DNA from: Tuctoria greenei
Taxonomy: Eukaryota; Streptophyta; Magnoliopsida; Poales; Poaceae
Direction: 5' to 3'
Assembly: GCA_036927565.1 (NCBI GenBank)
Contig: JAYESD010000005.1
Coordinates: 92,854,301-92,918,300 of the forward strand
Length of the DNA stretch: 64,000 nt
Under the pieces are notes generated by a model. It had not been told where the DNA came from and did no database searches. It saw only the letters and a list, made by a program, of their open reading frames with translations. A program made the position numbers and the translations under genes. Positions 31,604 to 42,512 of the stretch are shown in pieces. Position 1 is the first letter of the stretch. Every line of letters begins with the position of its first letter.

Positions 31604-32464
31604 TATCGGTACCCTGCGTACCGTATACCCCTTGGGACTGCAAAAAAGACCAAAGGAACTTCACCTGTCTGAGTTGAAGATCTCCGAAGGCCCCACGTGT
31701 CATACGGGACCGGACCTGCCTCCCATTTATGGTTAGTCCCGGTGCTGCCACGTGTATACTGCAACCGGACCTACATCCCACACATAGGATAGCTTCGGGC
31801 TAAACACTTGTGCGGCACCCCCGGACCTAACCCCCGACAGAGGGAAGTCGCGGTAGCGACATTTGTACAACTGCACCGGACCTACCGTCCCAGACAGTAA
31901 GCTCCGGAGCTGCCGCGTGTGCAGCTGTCGGACCTTCAGCCTCAACAATCAGACTGGTGGACCCCCAACGGCTTGGACCTTCAAGGGACAATCAAGGACT
32001 TCAAGACCCGATTAAGTGTCATTAATACCATATTAATGACACACGATCGGAGGGCTCTTAATACCAGTAACGACACTGTCAAGGTTCGTTACCACACTAT
32101 TAAGAGTAATTAACCTCATTAATTGTATATTAAATATCAGTAACCGCCAGGACCACATGTCGGGCCAGGCTAACAGTGTAACGACCAGTCCTTGTACTAT
32201 AAAAGGACTGGTCGGACGATATACGGGGGACGGTTCTTCTAGACCTCTTCCATACTCGGCTCTGACACACACTCACAAGTGCTCAGACGCTCATACAACA
32301 ACTACATACCCCGTGGAGTAGGGTATTATGCTTAGGCGAACCACGTAAATCTTCGTGTCACTTTGCCATCGTGTTCTGAATCTTTGAGTGCCCAATACCG
32401 AACTACAAATTCTGCGGGCTACCAACAGTAGTACCGGGAGAATTGCCGGAACCAAACTTTGACA
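31604..32464 (+). repeat. 5' LTR of element A
   Basis: It begins TATCGGTACC (a decayed TGTCGG) and ends CAAACTTTGACA. G-box-like hexamers start at 31694, 31749, 31805, 31860 and 31914. It has the CATTAATA inverted repeat at 32016-32042, the TATA dyad at 32182-32214 and the CCCCGTGGAGTAGGGTATTA leader block. Shared bases such as TATGAG near the LTR start make the 3' LTR and the extra LTR at 45737 closer to each other than to this one. Confidence 0.93.
32182..32214 (+). promoter_or_regulatory. TATA box in the loop of a 12-bp inverted repeat
   Basis: CGACCAGTCCTT and AAGGACTGGTCG are exact reverse complements separated by GTACTATAA. The TATA box (TATAAAA) spans the loop and the right arm. The same structure with changed arm sequence is found in D. 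Confidence 0.75.
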
Positions 32465-32466
32465 AT

Positions 32467-32484
32467 TGGCGCGCCAGGTAGGGG
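32467..32484 (+). other. Primer binding site of element A
   Basis: TGGCGCGCCAGGTAGGGG lies two bases inside the 5' LTR. Tat elements often use tRNA-Arg; the match to a specific tRNA was not verified here. Confidence 0.75.
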
Positions 32485-32500
32485 CGCTCGAGATTCAAAC

Positions 32501-34156
32501 ATGGTGAACTCTGCTGCTGGATCATCCGACGGCAACCCTGCTGCGCAACCTGCTGGAGGCAACCCCTCCAACATGCAGTAGCCAACAGGTGGTGTGGCTC
32601 CAGCAGGAGTCATGCCACCGCCGCCACCGTTCGCACCAGCGAATCAAGCTGGACAGCGGGATGGGGCGCCTGCGTCAGTCATGACATCGGCAAACAACAA
32701 CCCTGAACACGAGCTCCATGCCGTGTGTGCTCTTCTCCAATGTCCACCGTCTCCAAGAGCATCCCTGGGTGCAATGGAGCAGTGGAGGACTGATGTGGAA
32801 CACTTGGTTGCAGCAGCAGCCGATCGCATCAGCAACCAAGGTCCTCCCCCCTCGGGCCGAGCCCCATTGTAGTATTGGACCGTGTCGGGTAGACTTGGTC
32901 TGCATGCTTCCCAACACAGGAGGCGTGCTGCATCTCTACATGTGATGTTGCTACCTTCTTGGGCACGACTTACCCATACGGTAACCAGGCTTTCAACCCA
33001 CGTCCTGTGGGTGGAGCTTGATCGCCGTTACCACCAACAGGACGGCCGCGTCCACATCGAGCGTGCTCGCGAGAGGCGAGAGGCTCGGGACAGTCCTGCT
33101 CCCGAGGGAGTAGGAGGAGGTTGTTCTGCCCTGGCCATGCACCTACGCATGGTCAGATGGCCGCATAAGTTCCGACCTCACCTGCCAGAGAAATTTGACG
33201 GGACTGTCAATCTCGCTGAGTTTCTCCAAATCTACTCCACCACAATCCTTGTGGCCGGAGGCAACGAGGCCGTAATGGCCAACTACTTCCCCGTGGCTTT
33301 GACTGGGACCGCCAGGTCCTGGTTCATGAGCCTCCCGCTTGACTCCATCAGCAGTTTGGCGGAACTGTGCCAACAGTTCACTGCCAACTTCGGGAGTTCA
33401 TACACCCAACCAGGCACCGAATTGGACCTTTTTGCTGTCAAGAAAGGGGGGAGAGTACCTGTGATCCTTCATCCAGAGGTTCTCCCAGGTACGAAACACT
33501 ATACCTTCTATCTCAAGCGCTTCTGTCATTGTGGCATTTAGACAGGGTGTATGAGATAAGAAGATGCTAGAGAAGCTGGCGACCAAGAAGGTCACCAGCG
33601 TCACGAAACTCTTTAGCTTGGCAGACAAGTGTGCCAGAGCTACAGAGGGCTGTGAAATGCACTCCCAACCACCTCCGGAGGACAACAAAAAGTCCTCCAA
33701 GGGTGAAGCCACTACCTCCAGGAGTGGCAAGATAAAGAAGAAGTCCAACAGCAAGAAAAAGCCATCGGCCAGCACGCCTACTGCTGCAGCTGCTGCAGCT
33801 CCGGGTGGCCGGGGCTACACCCAGAGAAACAACCTCGGTCGTCGTCTGAAGACGAAGGCAGCTCCAAGATGTGGTGTCCTATACACAAGACGAACAGCCA
33901 CAACCTGGAAGACTGTCGAGAGGTCCAGAACCTTGCCGAGCGCTATAACAAGCATCAGGAAGAAGTTCCTTTCCGTTAAAGGGAAGGAAAACAGAAAGTC
34001 GACGGAGCTTCGGCTGAAGAGGAGTTAGGCTTTCAGGACCCTAAAAAAGTATTGAAGGCTGTTTACACCTCCGTCGACGACGACTCCGATGTCTCTGACA
34101 ACGAACGTCGGAAGACCATGAACACCATCTTTGGTGGTTCGTGGGACATCACCTCC
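32501..34156 (+). pseudogene. Element A gag, with 3' end running into the protease deletion
   Basis: From the ATG at 32501 one frame runs through MVNSAAGSSDGNPAAQ, a Pro-rich linker, and the gag core MHLRMVRWPHKFRPHLPEKF, DGTVNLAEFLQIYSTT, NEAVMANYFPVALTGTARSW, with TAG stops near 32579 and 32869. A frameshift at about 33445 (a G run) moves the reading to SFIQRFSQVRNTIPS, then KMLEKLATKKVTSVTKLFSL and a Lys-rich tail. A second shift precedes CPIHKTNSHNLEDC, a CxxH-type zinc motif. The segment ends with NTIFGGSWDITSRH, where about 0.8 kb including protease is missing compared with D. Gag would form the RNA-packaging shell. Confidence 0.85.
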
Positions 34157-36240
34157 CGCCATGTCACAAATGCCTGGGATCCCTAGGGAAGTGATCGAGC
34201 AGAATCTGAAGATTTATCCCGACGCTCGACGTGTACACCATAAGCCTAGGAAGCAATCAGTAGAGCGACAAAACTTCATACGTCAAGAAGTGAAGAAGTT
34301 GCTCGAAGCTGGATTCATCCGAGAAGTCTTCCACCCAAAATGGCTGGCAAACCCAGTCGTTGTACCCAAGGCTGGCGGGAAGCTTCGGATGTGTATCGAC
34401 TACACTACACTGAATAAGGCATGTCCAAAAGATCTCCCACTACCTAGAATAGATCAGATAGTGGATTCCACCTCTGGGTGTGAATTACTGTGTTTCCTAG
34501 ACGCATATTCTATGTATCATAAAATCAGAATGTCTAGGGAAGATGAAGAGCATACTTCTTTCATCACAACGGATGGATTATATTGTTGCACTACCATGCC
34601 ATTCGGTCTCAAAAATGCTGCTTCAACATTTGTACGAGCTATGTACAAAACTTTTGGAGAGCTTATTAGAGATGTAGTGGAAGTGTACGTCGATGACATC
34701 GTCGTCAAGATCAAGAACAAGGAGTCATTCCTTGACACCTTGCAAGCTGTCTTCGACAAGTTGCGGGTCACACGCACGAAGCTGAACCCAGACAAGTGTG
34801 TCTTCGGGGTTAGCTCCGTAAAACTTCTTAGTTTCTTGGTGAACCACCGAGGAATAGAAGTGAATCTGGCGAAGATTAAAGCTATTGAAGACATGCGGCC
34901 ACCAGCCCGCATCAAGGACGTCCAGAAGCTGACTGGATGTCTAGCTGCCCTCAGCCGGTTCATCTCAAGACTGGCGGAACTGGTGCTACCCTTCTTCAAG
35001 TTGTTGAGGAAGTCCGGACCATTCCAATTGTCTGAAGAAGCAGAAAAGGCATTCCAAGAGCTGAAGCAGCTTCTCACCACTCTACCAACCCTGATAGCTC
35101 AGAATCCTGGTGAGCCACTTCTGCTTTACATTTCAGTAACTGACGAAGTTGTCAGCATGGTCCTGGTTGCGGAAAGACCAGAACCATCTCCAGTTCAGGA
35201 ATCCAGACCCCTTTAGGAGGGTCCAGAGCTACCTAAAGAAGAGTCTGGGTCCCAGCTCCCAGACCCTCATCCTCAAGGCGAGATGCTAGAGGATCAACTT
35301 CCTTCAAGTGGAGAAGTCACTTCTGCTGAGCAAAAAGATCCATACCCCTCTAGGAAGGTCCGGGTCGCTGCAGAAGAAGCTTCGGGTTCCTCCAGCAGGA
35401 ACCCAAAGGTCGCCGAACAAGGTCCGGACCCCTCCGGGAAGGTCCGGATTGATGAGGAGGAAGCTCCGGGCCCCTTCGAGAGGGCTCGGACAGTCCAACG
35501 CCCAGTGTACTTCATCAGCGAATACTCCATGACGCCAAGACTCGGTACCTAGAGGTGCATAAGCTGCTTTATGCAGTTCTTATTGCTTCTAGGAAGCTCC
35601 GACAGTACTTCCAAGCTCACAAGATTTCAGTGGTAACTTCTTACCCACTGCGTGCAATCTTACATAACCCCAACTCCACTGGGAACATTGCAAAGTGGGC
35701 AGCGGAATTGGCCGAGTTTCGACCTTGAATTCGTCCCAAGGCAAGCGATCAATAGTCAAGCATTGGCGGACTTCGTGGCGGAATGGACCCCCTCTCCATC
35801 AAATCCTGGGGGCCCTAGTGAGCAGAAGCTGCAACCCAAGGTTCCGGTCTTCACCAAGCCTCACTGGACTCTCTACTTCGACAACTCCGTGCAGAAGCAG
35901 GGGGCCAGAGCTAGAGTCCTTCTCCTCGCTCCGACCAGGGAGAAGGTCAAATATATGGTTCATCTTGACTTCAAGGCAACCAACAACATGGCGGAGTATG
36001 AAGCACTAATCTATGGGCTCAAGGTGGCACTATCGTATGGTGTCAAGCAGCAATTGGTAAAGGGTGATTCTCAAATTGTTGTAAAACAAGTCAAAGGTGA
36101 ATGCTGCTGCAACAACCCTCAATTAGCTGCATACCTACTTTAAGTCCAGAAGCTTCAAAAGGACTTCGACGTCCTGGATCTCTGCCATGTCCAGCGTCTC
36201 AACAACACTGAAGCTGAGGAACTCTCGACGAAAGCTTCAA
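34157..36240 (+). pseudogene. Element A reverse transcriptase and two RNase H regions
   Basis: The frame runs from MPGIPREVIEQNLKIYPDAR through VVVPKAGGKLRMCIDYTTLN, CFLDAYSMYHKI, MPFGLKNAASTFVRAMY and VEVYVDDIVVKIKN (YVDD box), to KLLRKSGPF and LLLYISVTDEVVSMVL. A TAG (35214-35216) replaces the Gln codon of LQEGPEL. The acidic spacer with DPSGKVRIDEEEAPG repeats follows, then VQRPVYFIS and a frameshift near 35520. The second RNase H has HWTLYFDNS (normally DGS), NNMAEYEALIYG and VKGDSQIVV, with a stop at 36141. It would copy RNA and degrade the template. It is dead. Confidence 0.87.
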
Positions 36241-36269
36241 CCGGAGCTCCGGCTCCCGATGGAACCTTC

Positions 36270-37775
36270 GTCCGGAGATTGTCAAGACCAACAGCTCAGC
36301 CTGCCGAACTGAGCGAAGGGGGCAAGACCAGCACCTCGAAGCTGGTGGTCCCGATGGCCCTGTTACCATGGCATCCATCAAGGGTCGTAGGTGCTGCAGG
36401 AAGCTCCAAGCAACCCAGCACGCAAGACTCAAATCCTCAAGTTAGCTCCGATGCATGGATCTCGGAGATCTAGAGCTACTTGAAAGACAATTTCCTTCCG
36501 TAAGATAATGTATCTGCTGACCAGATAGTCAGATTGGCTAAGAGATACACACTGGTAGAAGGGGATCTCTACCGACGTGGTGCCAACGGCGTCCTAATGC
36601 GGTGCATTACAAGGGAAGAAGGCTGCGAGCTCCTCGCGGACATCCATGGAGGCGAGTGTGAGAACCACGCGTCTTCCCGCACGCTGGTCGGTAAAGCCTT
36701 CCGGCATGGCTTCTACTGGCCTACAGCGCTCCAGGATGCAACTGAGCTAGTGAAGAAATACGAAGCATGCCAGTTCCATGCAAAGCAAATTCACACACTA
36801 GCTCAACCACTACAAATGATACCTCCTACACGGCCATTCGCTGTGTGGGGGATGGATATCTTGGGACCTTTTCCAAGAGCCATCGGAGGTTACAAGTTCC
36901 TGTACGTTGCCATTGACAAGTTCACCAAATGGCCGGAAGCAACTCCAGTTGTGACAATAAACAAGCAAACAGCTATCAACTTCTTGCAGTCCATCGTATG
37001 CATATTTGGAGTCCCAAACAAGATCATAATTGATAACGGGACCAAATTCACAAGCTCTGCATTCCAAGGATATGCGAAGACCTCGGCATTCAAGTCAGCT
37101 ATGCCTCAGTAGCTCACCCGGCAAGCAATGGCCAAGCTGAGAGAGCAAATGCAGAAATCCTTAAAGGACTCAATACGCGCACATATGAGTGCCTGAAAAA
37201 AACATGGAGCCAACAGGATCGAAGAGCTTCCGCCCACACTATGGGCCAACAGGACAACTCCAAACCGGTGAACTGGAGAGACATCCTTCTTCCTGGTGTA
37301 CAGAGCTGAAGCAGTCCTTCCTCCGAAAATCACCTTGGGGTCGCTCCAGGTCCGGACCTTCGACGATGCCATGTAGGACCAGCTCCGACGTGAAGACCTT
37401 GACCTCCTTGAAGAGGGAAGATGTCGAGCTGTTGTTCGGAATGCCTGATACCGCCAAGCTCTGCAGCACTATCACCAAGGGCATGTTCACAGCCGACAGC
37501 TCGAGGAAGGCGATCTGGTGCTACGGAGAATACAAACTCGAGAAGGGTTAAACAAACTATCCCCCAGCTGGGAAGGACCCTTCCAAGTGATCAAAGTATT
37601 CCGTCCCGGATGCGTTCGCTTGGCAACCGAGGATGGGACACCGCTCCCTAATCCTTGGAACATTGAGTACCTCCGTAAGTTCTACGCTTACTATCATGGA
37701 GGTGAGTCTGTAGTTACATGTGATGTATGTTATAGAGCCATTGTACAAAGTCGGGTAGCTCCTTCGGGAGAATAG
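36270..37775 (+). pseudogene. Element A integrase, broken
   Basis: The N-terminal zinc finger is HGGECENH ... KKYEACQFH; the first Cys of the CxxC pair is Tyr here (D and B have KKCEACQ). The core has WGMDILGPFPR (first Asp), FLYVAIDKFTKWPEATPVV and IIDNGTKF (second Asp). A frameshift near 37080 precedes the Glu region (GQAERANAEI in another frame, Glu kept). Later pieces in shifted frames include GCVRLATEDGTPLPNPWNIE and YLRKFYAYYHGGE. Stops occur at 36472 and after VPKR-like sequence. It would insert element DNA; three independent defects make it inactive. Confidence 0.85.
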
Positions 37776-38976
37776 TCGGACCTTCCCTGGAAGGTCCGCA
37801 AAGTTCAGGCAACACTTGTCACAGTCTCAAAACTAAAAGTGTAGCTACCTTGGGTCAAATGAGAAATACAACACACTTAGCCTGGTTCTGTACCCTAAGA
37901 GTGTACTTGTTTCCCCTGTACCCCGGACCTATAATGAAAGACATCATTGTGAATACAGACTCCACGTGCATTTATTTTGTACAGGCTCAATATTTATTAT
38001 TTTTCTCTTTTTTGTCTATAACAAGGTTGTGCAATTCTTAAGAAACTTTAGTTTGGCCAATTCATATATAATTCAAGTTGCATTGTCAATTCTTCTGAGT
38101 CTAAACATTGTTAATGGTCTACTGTCTGAATGCCGCCAAGCCAATCTAGGTCTGGAGTGTGCTATCGACTTAGCCTGGTCCTGCACCCTAAGTACGCCAC
38201 TCTACCTACACCCCGGCAGGCCGAAGTAAGGCGAGTCCAAAAACAATCAGACCTGGAGAAAACAAACCAGTGCACTTGATTGTGTTTAGAATTGCGTTCG
38301 ACCTAAAAATTTCTTTCGGGAATAGTAAGTCGCAAACGAGTTATAGATAAGAAATGTATTTTACTGTTTTTCTTAACTTCGGTGTGCAGGAAAAATAAAG
38401 ATCTCATGATGATCGTGGATAAAGCCGGAGCTATCAAAGCTCCGACACCCCCTAAGATGATCTACTGTCGATGTTCCAAACATTGATAATAGACGTCGCC
38501 GGAGCTACAAAGTTTTGACAAATCCAGGGGGCCAGCTGTCAATGTGAAGAAAAGATGGTGGGAAGACTCCCTAATGGGGTCTGTTATCGACGCACCGCGT
38601 GTTGATAGAGGTCGCTGCCTGAGCTACTAAGCTCCGACATCCCCAGAGGACTAATCGTCAATGCTCTACGTGTTGACAGGGGTCACTGCCGGAGCTACTA
38701 AGCTCCGACAACCTCAGGGGGCCCCTACTATTGGCGACTTCGGACCTACGCTCTACAAGTTTGAAGCGCGCAAGTCTTCAACAAAGTGCTACATCCTCTT
38801 GGTACACGTTCACAATCAAATTGTGTACATCTACCCGGGGGCCAAGTGGGACAAAGGTGTTGAAGACAAAAAATGAAATTCATAAAAAACTTGGATTTCA
38901 TTCATTCAGAGACAAGAGATTACAAAATTGGAGAAAAAGAAGAGAGAATACAAGTGGGAGCTACAAAGAGAGAGTC
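37776..38976. other. Spacer between convergent pol and antisense genes, with hairpin repeats
   Basis: No gene was seen. A GGACC/GGTCC dyad lies at about 37776-37800. The block CACTTAGCCTGG ... GGACCTATAATGAAAGA (37876-37945) is shared with B and D. Between about 38420 and 38720 four units contain CGGAGCT ... AGCTCCG or close variants, each followed by a C-rich and GTTGA(C/T)A-containing stretch. Confidence 0.7.
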
Positions 38977-41900
38977 CTAGACCCTATGGAAGGACGAGGC
39001 GACCTTCTGGGCAACCTCCGACACGCTGGCTTTGGCGGCTTCTCCCTCTCCGTCGATGGGGCCTTCAAGCACTGGTTCTAGTGGGAAGTGAGGGTCCTGG
39101 CTTGTGTAGCACGTCAACATGAACTCTGCGATGGTCTTTGCCAGGGATTGTCCCTCGGTTTCCAGCTGGTCCGCGATGACATCGCCCATCTTGGTGAGCT
39201 TGTTGCCTGCTGAACTCAACGCTTGCAACGCCTGGTCTAGCTCCGGCTCCGGATCATCCGGATGCACGGGACTAAAACCCATCGGCTTCAACGCGTCATT
39301 GGATTTGCCCAAGAAGTCCCAAACTTGTTGGGACTCCGCAACCCTCAAGCCTCGCATCTCTTCCAGGGATCTTCTGGTCCCCGCAAGCTCCGAATTCTCC
39401 CAGGCAAGGCGCTCAACCTCTTTGGCGTTCTGCTGAATCTTTTCAACAACCTGCCTTTCGAGCTTACTGAGCTCCTCCTCCCGGAGGTGGATCTTGTTCC
39501 AACGGTCAACCAGGTCCTTCTCCCAGCCCCACACCTTCTTCTCTCTTGCAACAATTTCACCCTCCCTCTTGTGGAGGTCCTGTCCTCGCTGCCAGGCCTT
39601 CTTCTCCTCTTTCTCGCAGCGCTCATCCAGCTTCTTAGTGCGCTCCGCGAGACTCTTGTCACCCAGAGTCAGCCTCTGAGTGAGCTCCTCCTCCCTCTTC
39701 ACGAGGTCATCCCGCAGCTCCAGGAGTTTTTGCTCTTCATCTTCGAGCCTTTTCTCCCGCTCCTCAAGAGCCTCTCGGCGCTTGATGAGGCTGTCGTGGA
39801 TGGCGCTGAGCCTCTCTTCACGATCATTCATTGCATTATTAGTAGCTATGGCCTGTTCATGGATGGCCCGAGACTGGTTGTCGAGGGATTGCACCATGCT
39901 TTCCCTCTCGTCCAGCAGCTGGCCCCAGTACTCCATCTGGGCGTTCTCCTTCTTCACCCACTCCCTGTCGTCAGCCAGCCTGGTTTGCGCCAGCTTGGTC
40001 TCGAATTGGAGCCGGTTGCGCCACCTCCTAAGGGTTTGGCACTCCTCCTCGAGGGCCTTGCTATCATGGTAGAAGGCCAGCTGCACTTGACAAAGACTGG
40101 AGCAGATGTTGTCAATAGACAACGACAGAGGGATCAGGTCCGGACCTGCCGGGGTCCTCTCCGCTGGTTCTAGTGGGTTCTCCATGACAAAAATCGGGTC
40201 CCACTCTACAAAAGCGGTCCCCTGAGCTTCCACAGTGCTAGGGCCGCCCTCTGGGATAACCCCAGCCTCCATCAAGGAAGGTCCTGCAGCAGAAGTTTTG
40301 GCCTCTGGAGTTTGCTCCGAAGGTCCCGCCGCCAGGTCATCAACAACTGGTCCCTCAGGTGGGGGGGGGGGGGGGGCGACAGCTTCATCTTTGCACCCTA
40401 GCTCAGGCGCGGGCACCTCCGGGACCACCACCTCCAGGGCAGGCGTTGAAGGTTCGGCCGAAGCTGAAGCCACTTCTGGCTCCGACGTTGACGCCTCTTC
40501 AACCGTCGGCTCAGGCGCTAGTGCTTCGACCATCATGGGCTCGGGCGCCGGCACTTCTGCAGCAACCGGCTCAGGCGCCGGGACTTCTTCGACGACCGGC
40601 TCCACCGCTGGAACTTCATCAGCCACCAGCTCTACCGTCGGGGCTTCATCAACACCTGGCTCTACCGCCGGGGCTTCATCAACACCCGGCTCTACCGCTG
40701 GGGCTTCGTTAACCACCGGCTCCACTGTCGGGGCTTCAATAACGTCCGGGTCTAGGGCCTGGACTGTAGCTACCTCCGACTCTGAGGCCGGGGCGTCCAT
40801 CATCTCAGCATCCAAACCCGGAGCTTCAACCTCTGGGGCTGGTGCCGCTGGTACATCTTCATTCCCGAGGTCCGGCGCTACCACGGGAGCTTCAGGGGAT
40901 GAGTTGAGGTCCAGGACCACGACAGCCAGCGCCGGGGCTGTCGCGACCTCAACCACCTCTTGAGGCGACACTGGAACTGGAGCTGGAGCCTCCGCTTGCA
41001 CAGCCTCAACCGCTGCTGTAGGAACCGAAGCTTCAGCAACTTTCTTGGGTACCCTGTGGATGAAGGACGAAGACACTTAAAACGCAGTTAAAACAAAAAA
41101 CAACCAACTGATGTAAAAAACCAAATTTACCTCGGAAGGCTTCCGCTCCAGCTAGCGCAGAACCTCTTCCCCGGACGCTCGGTGCCGGACCCTGTCGCCA
41201 CTGGCCTGGTAGCTCTGGAAGGTTCCCCGGAGCCTGCTGCTGCCATCGGCTTCGCCTTGGTTGAGGCCCCCCTCGACTGAGAAGGACCCCTGGACCTGGA
41301 GCCCTCAGCCGGCCTTGGTACCAGAGCCACATGGCCGGAGCTAGCACCCTGGGGAAATGCAGATGCTGGGGTGGTTGCCGCTGTTGAAGACCTTCCCCTC
41401 CGGGGAGAAGGAGCTGCTGCGGAAGGAGCAGGTCTGACGGACCTCCCATCAGAGTACTTCAACTTCCTCTTACAGCTCGAGGGCTCGACCAATTCTTTTC
41501 CCTTGCCCACGACTTCAACTCTTTGTCTCGGGGCGGAAGGGGGACCACCCTCGGAAGCTCCGGGGATTGCCAACCCGGTGGTCGAACGCCTCTCAACTTC
41601 ACCGAGGCCATCAAGCACCAGCATCTTCCGCCGGAGCTCCCTGTTGAACTCCACCTCCATGTTCGGAGGGAGGAAAGTCGCAGGCGGAGTGAAGTCGTCA
41701 CCCTCGACATTGATGTCGTGCTGGAACTTCTTGAGGTGAAACTCTAAAGCTGCGCCTTCCATGTTGGACTTCAAACCGGTCTCGATCTGGTAGTCGTCCA
41801 TCACGCTGTTGAGGACCCAGGCAAGCTTCTCCCTCTTCTTCAGTGGAGCCCACCTATTGACCAGGAAGTTGCAGAATACCGCCTGGGGAGTCACCCCTTC

Positions 41901-42512
41901 CTCCACACATTGGCGGATCCTGGTTAGAGCAGGGTTGAAGGCGTATGATAGCACCGGGATTTCGCTCCAAGCTTTAGTGTCGACATTGGGGAGGCCTTCG
42001 TGCAGCTCCAGCTTCTCATGCTCCTCTACCCTCCTGACAATCCAATCCTTCTTCCAATCGTCCCACTTGCCAAAAGGGAACGACCGCAAGTACTTGTATG
42101 GGCACTTCTTGCGCTTCACAAAATAATAGAAGCCAAGGTACTCGTCACTTTTGCCGATAGTGTGGATGGTGAAGAAGGTGCAGAAGAGATCGACGCAGGG
42201 GGGAATACCCACCCACATCCCACAGAAGTGGACAAAGATCGACACCAGAAGAATGGAGTGGGGGCCAAGGTGGTACAGCTACAGACCATAGAAGTCTAGC
42301 AGCATCAAAAGAAAAGTGGAGAAGGGTGAGATCAGTTCCACCATGGCGTACGCGGAGAAGTACACCATGTCGCCAGCGTGCTCCTTCTTGAACAGAAGCT
42401 TGTCGGCGTGGACCAGGTGATTGAAGGAGTCACTGGACCACCCCTTGAGGGCCCGGACCTTCTTCAGATCACCGTCGGTCTTAAGGCGGCTCTTGCGGAG
42501 TCCCAACTCCAT
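38977..42512 (-). CDS. Antisense two-exon gene of element A (PF04195-like domain plus coiled coil), one nonsense codon
   Basis: Exon 1 is 42512-41131 and exon 2 is 41053-38977, with donor GAG|GTAAAT and acceptor CATCCACAG|GG. Joining keeps frame (SGSLPR-VPKKVAEAS) and gives about 1,150 residues. Residues about 1-300 hold the gypsy-type transposon domain (GWSSDSFNHLV, YLGFYYFVKRKKCPYKYLRS, AVFCNFLVNRWAPLKKREKL). Next is a Ser/Ala/Pro linker with basic patches (CKRKLKYSDGR). Exon 2 encodes tandem 10-residue DEAPAVEPGV-like repeats (about 470-750), then a long coiled coil rich in EERE and LEERE-type heptads, and a conserved tail (TCYTSQDPHFPLEPVLEGPI). One TAG at about 42285 replaces the Gln of FYGLQLYH; otherwise it is open. 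It starts beside the 3' LTR and converges on pol. Function unknown; nuclear or particle role would be a guess. D carries the same gene and splice sites. Confidence 0.72.

Noticed and set aside
40235..40963. A 242-codon open frame rich in Ala/Gly/Ser on the plus strand
   Set aside because: It is the complement of the Pro/Glu/Ala repeat of the antisense gene; GC-rich tandem repeats keep the opposite strand open. The minus frame has the conserved protein.
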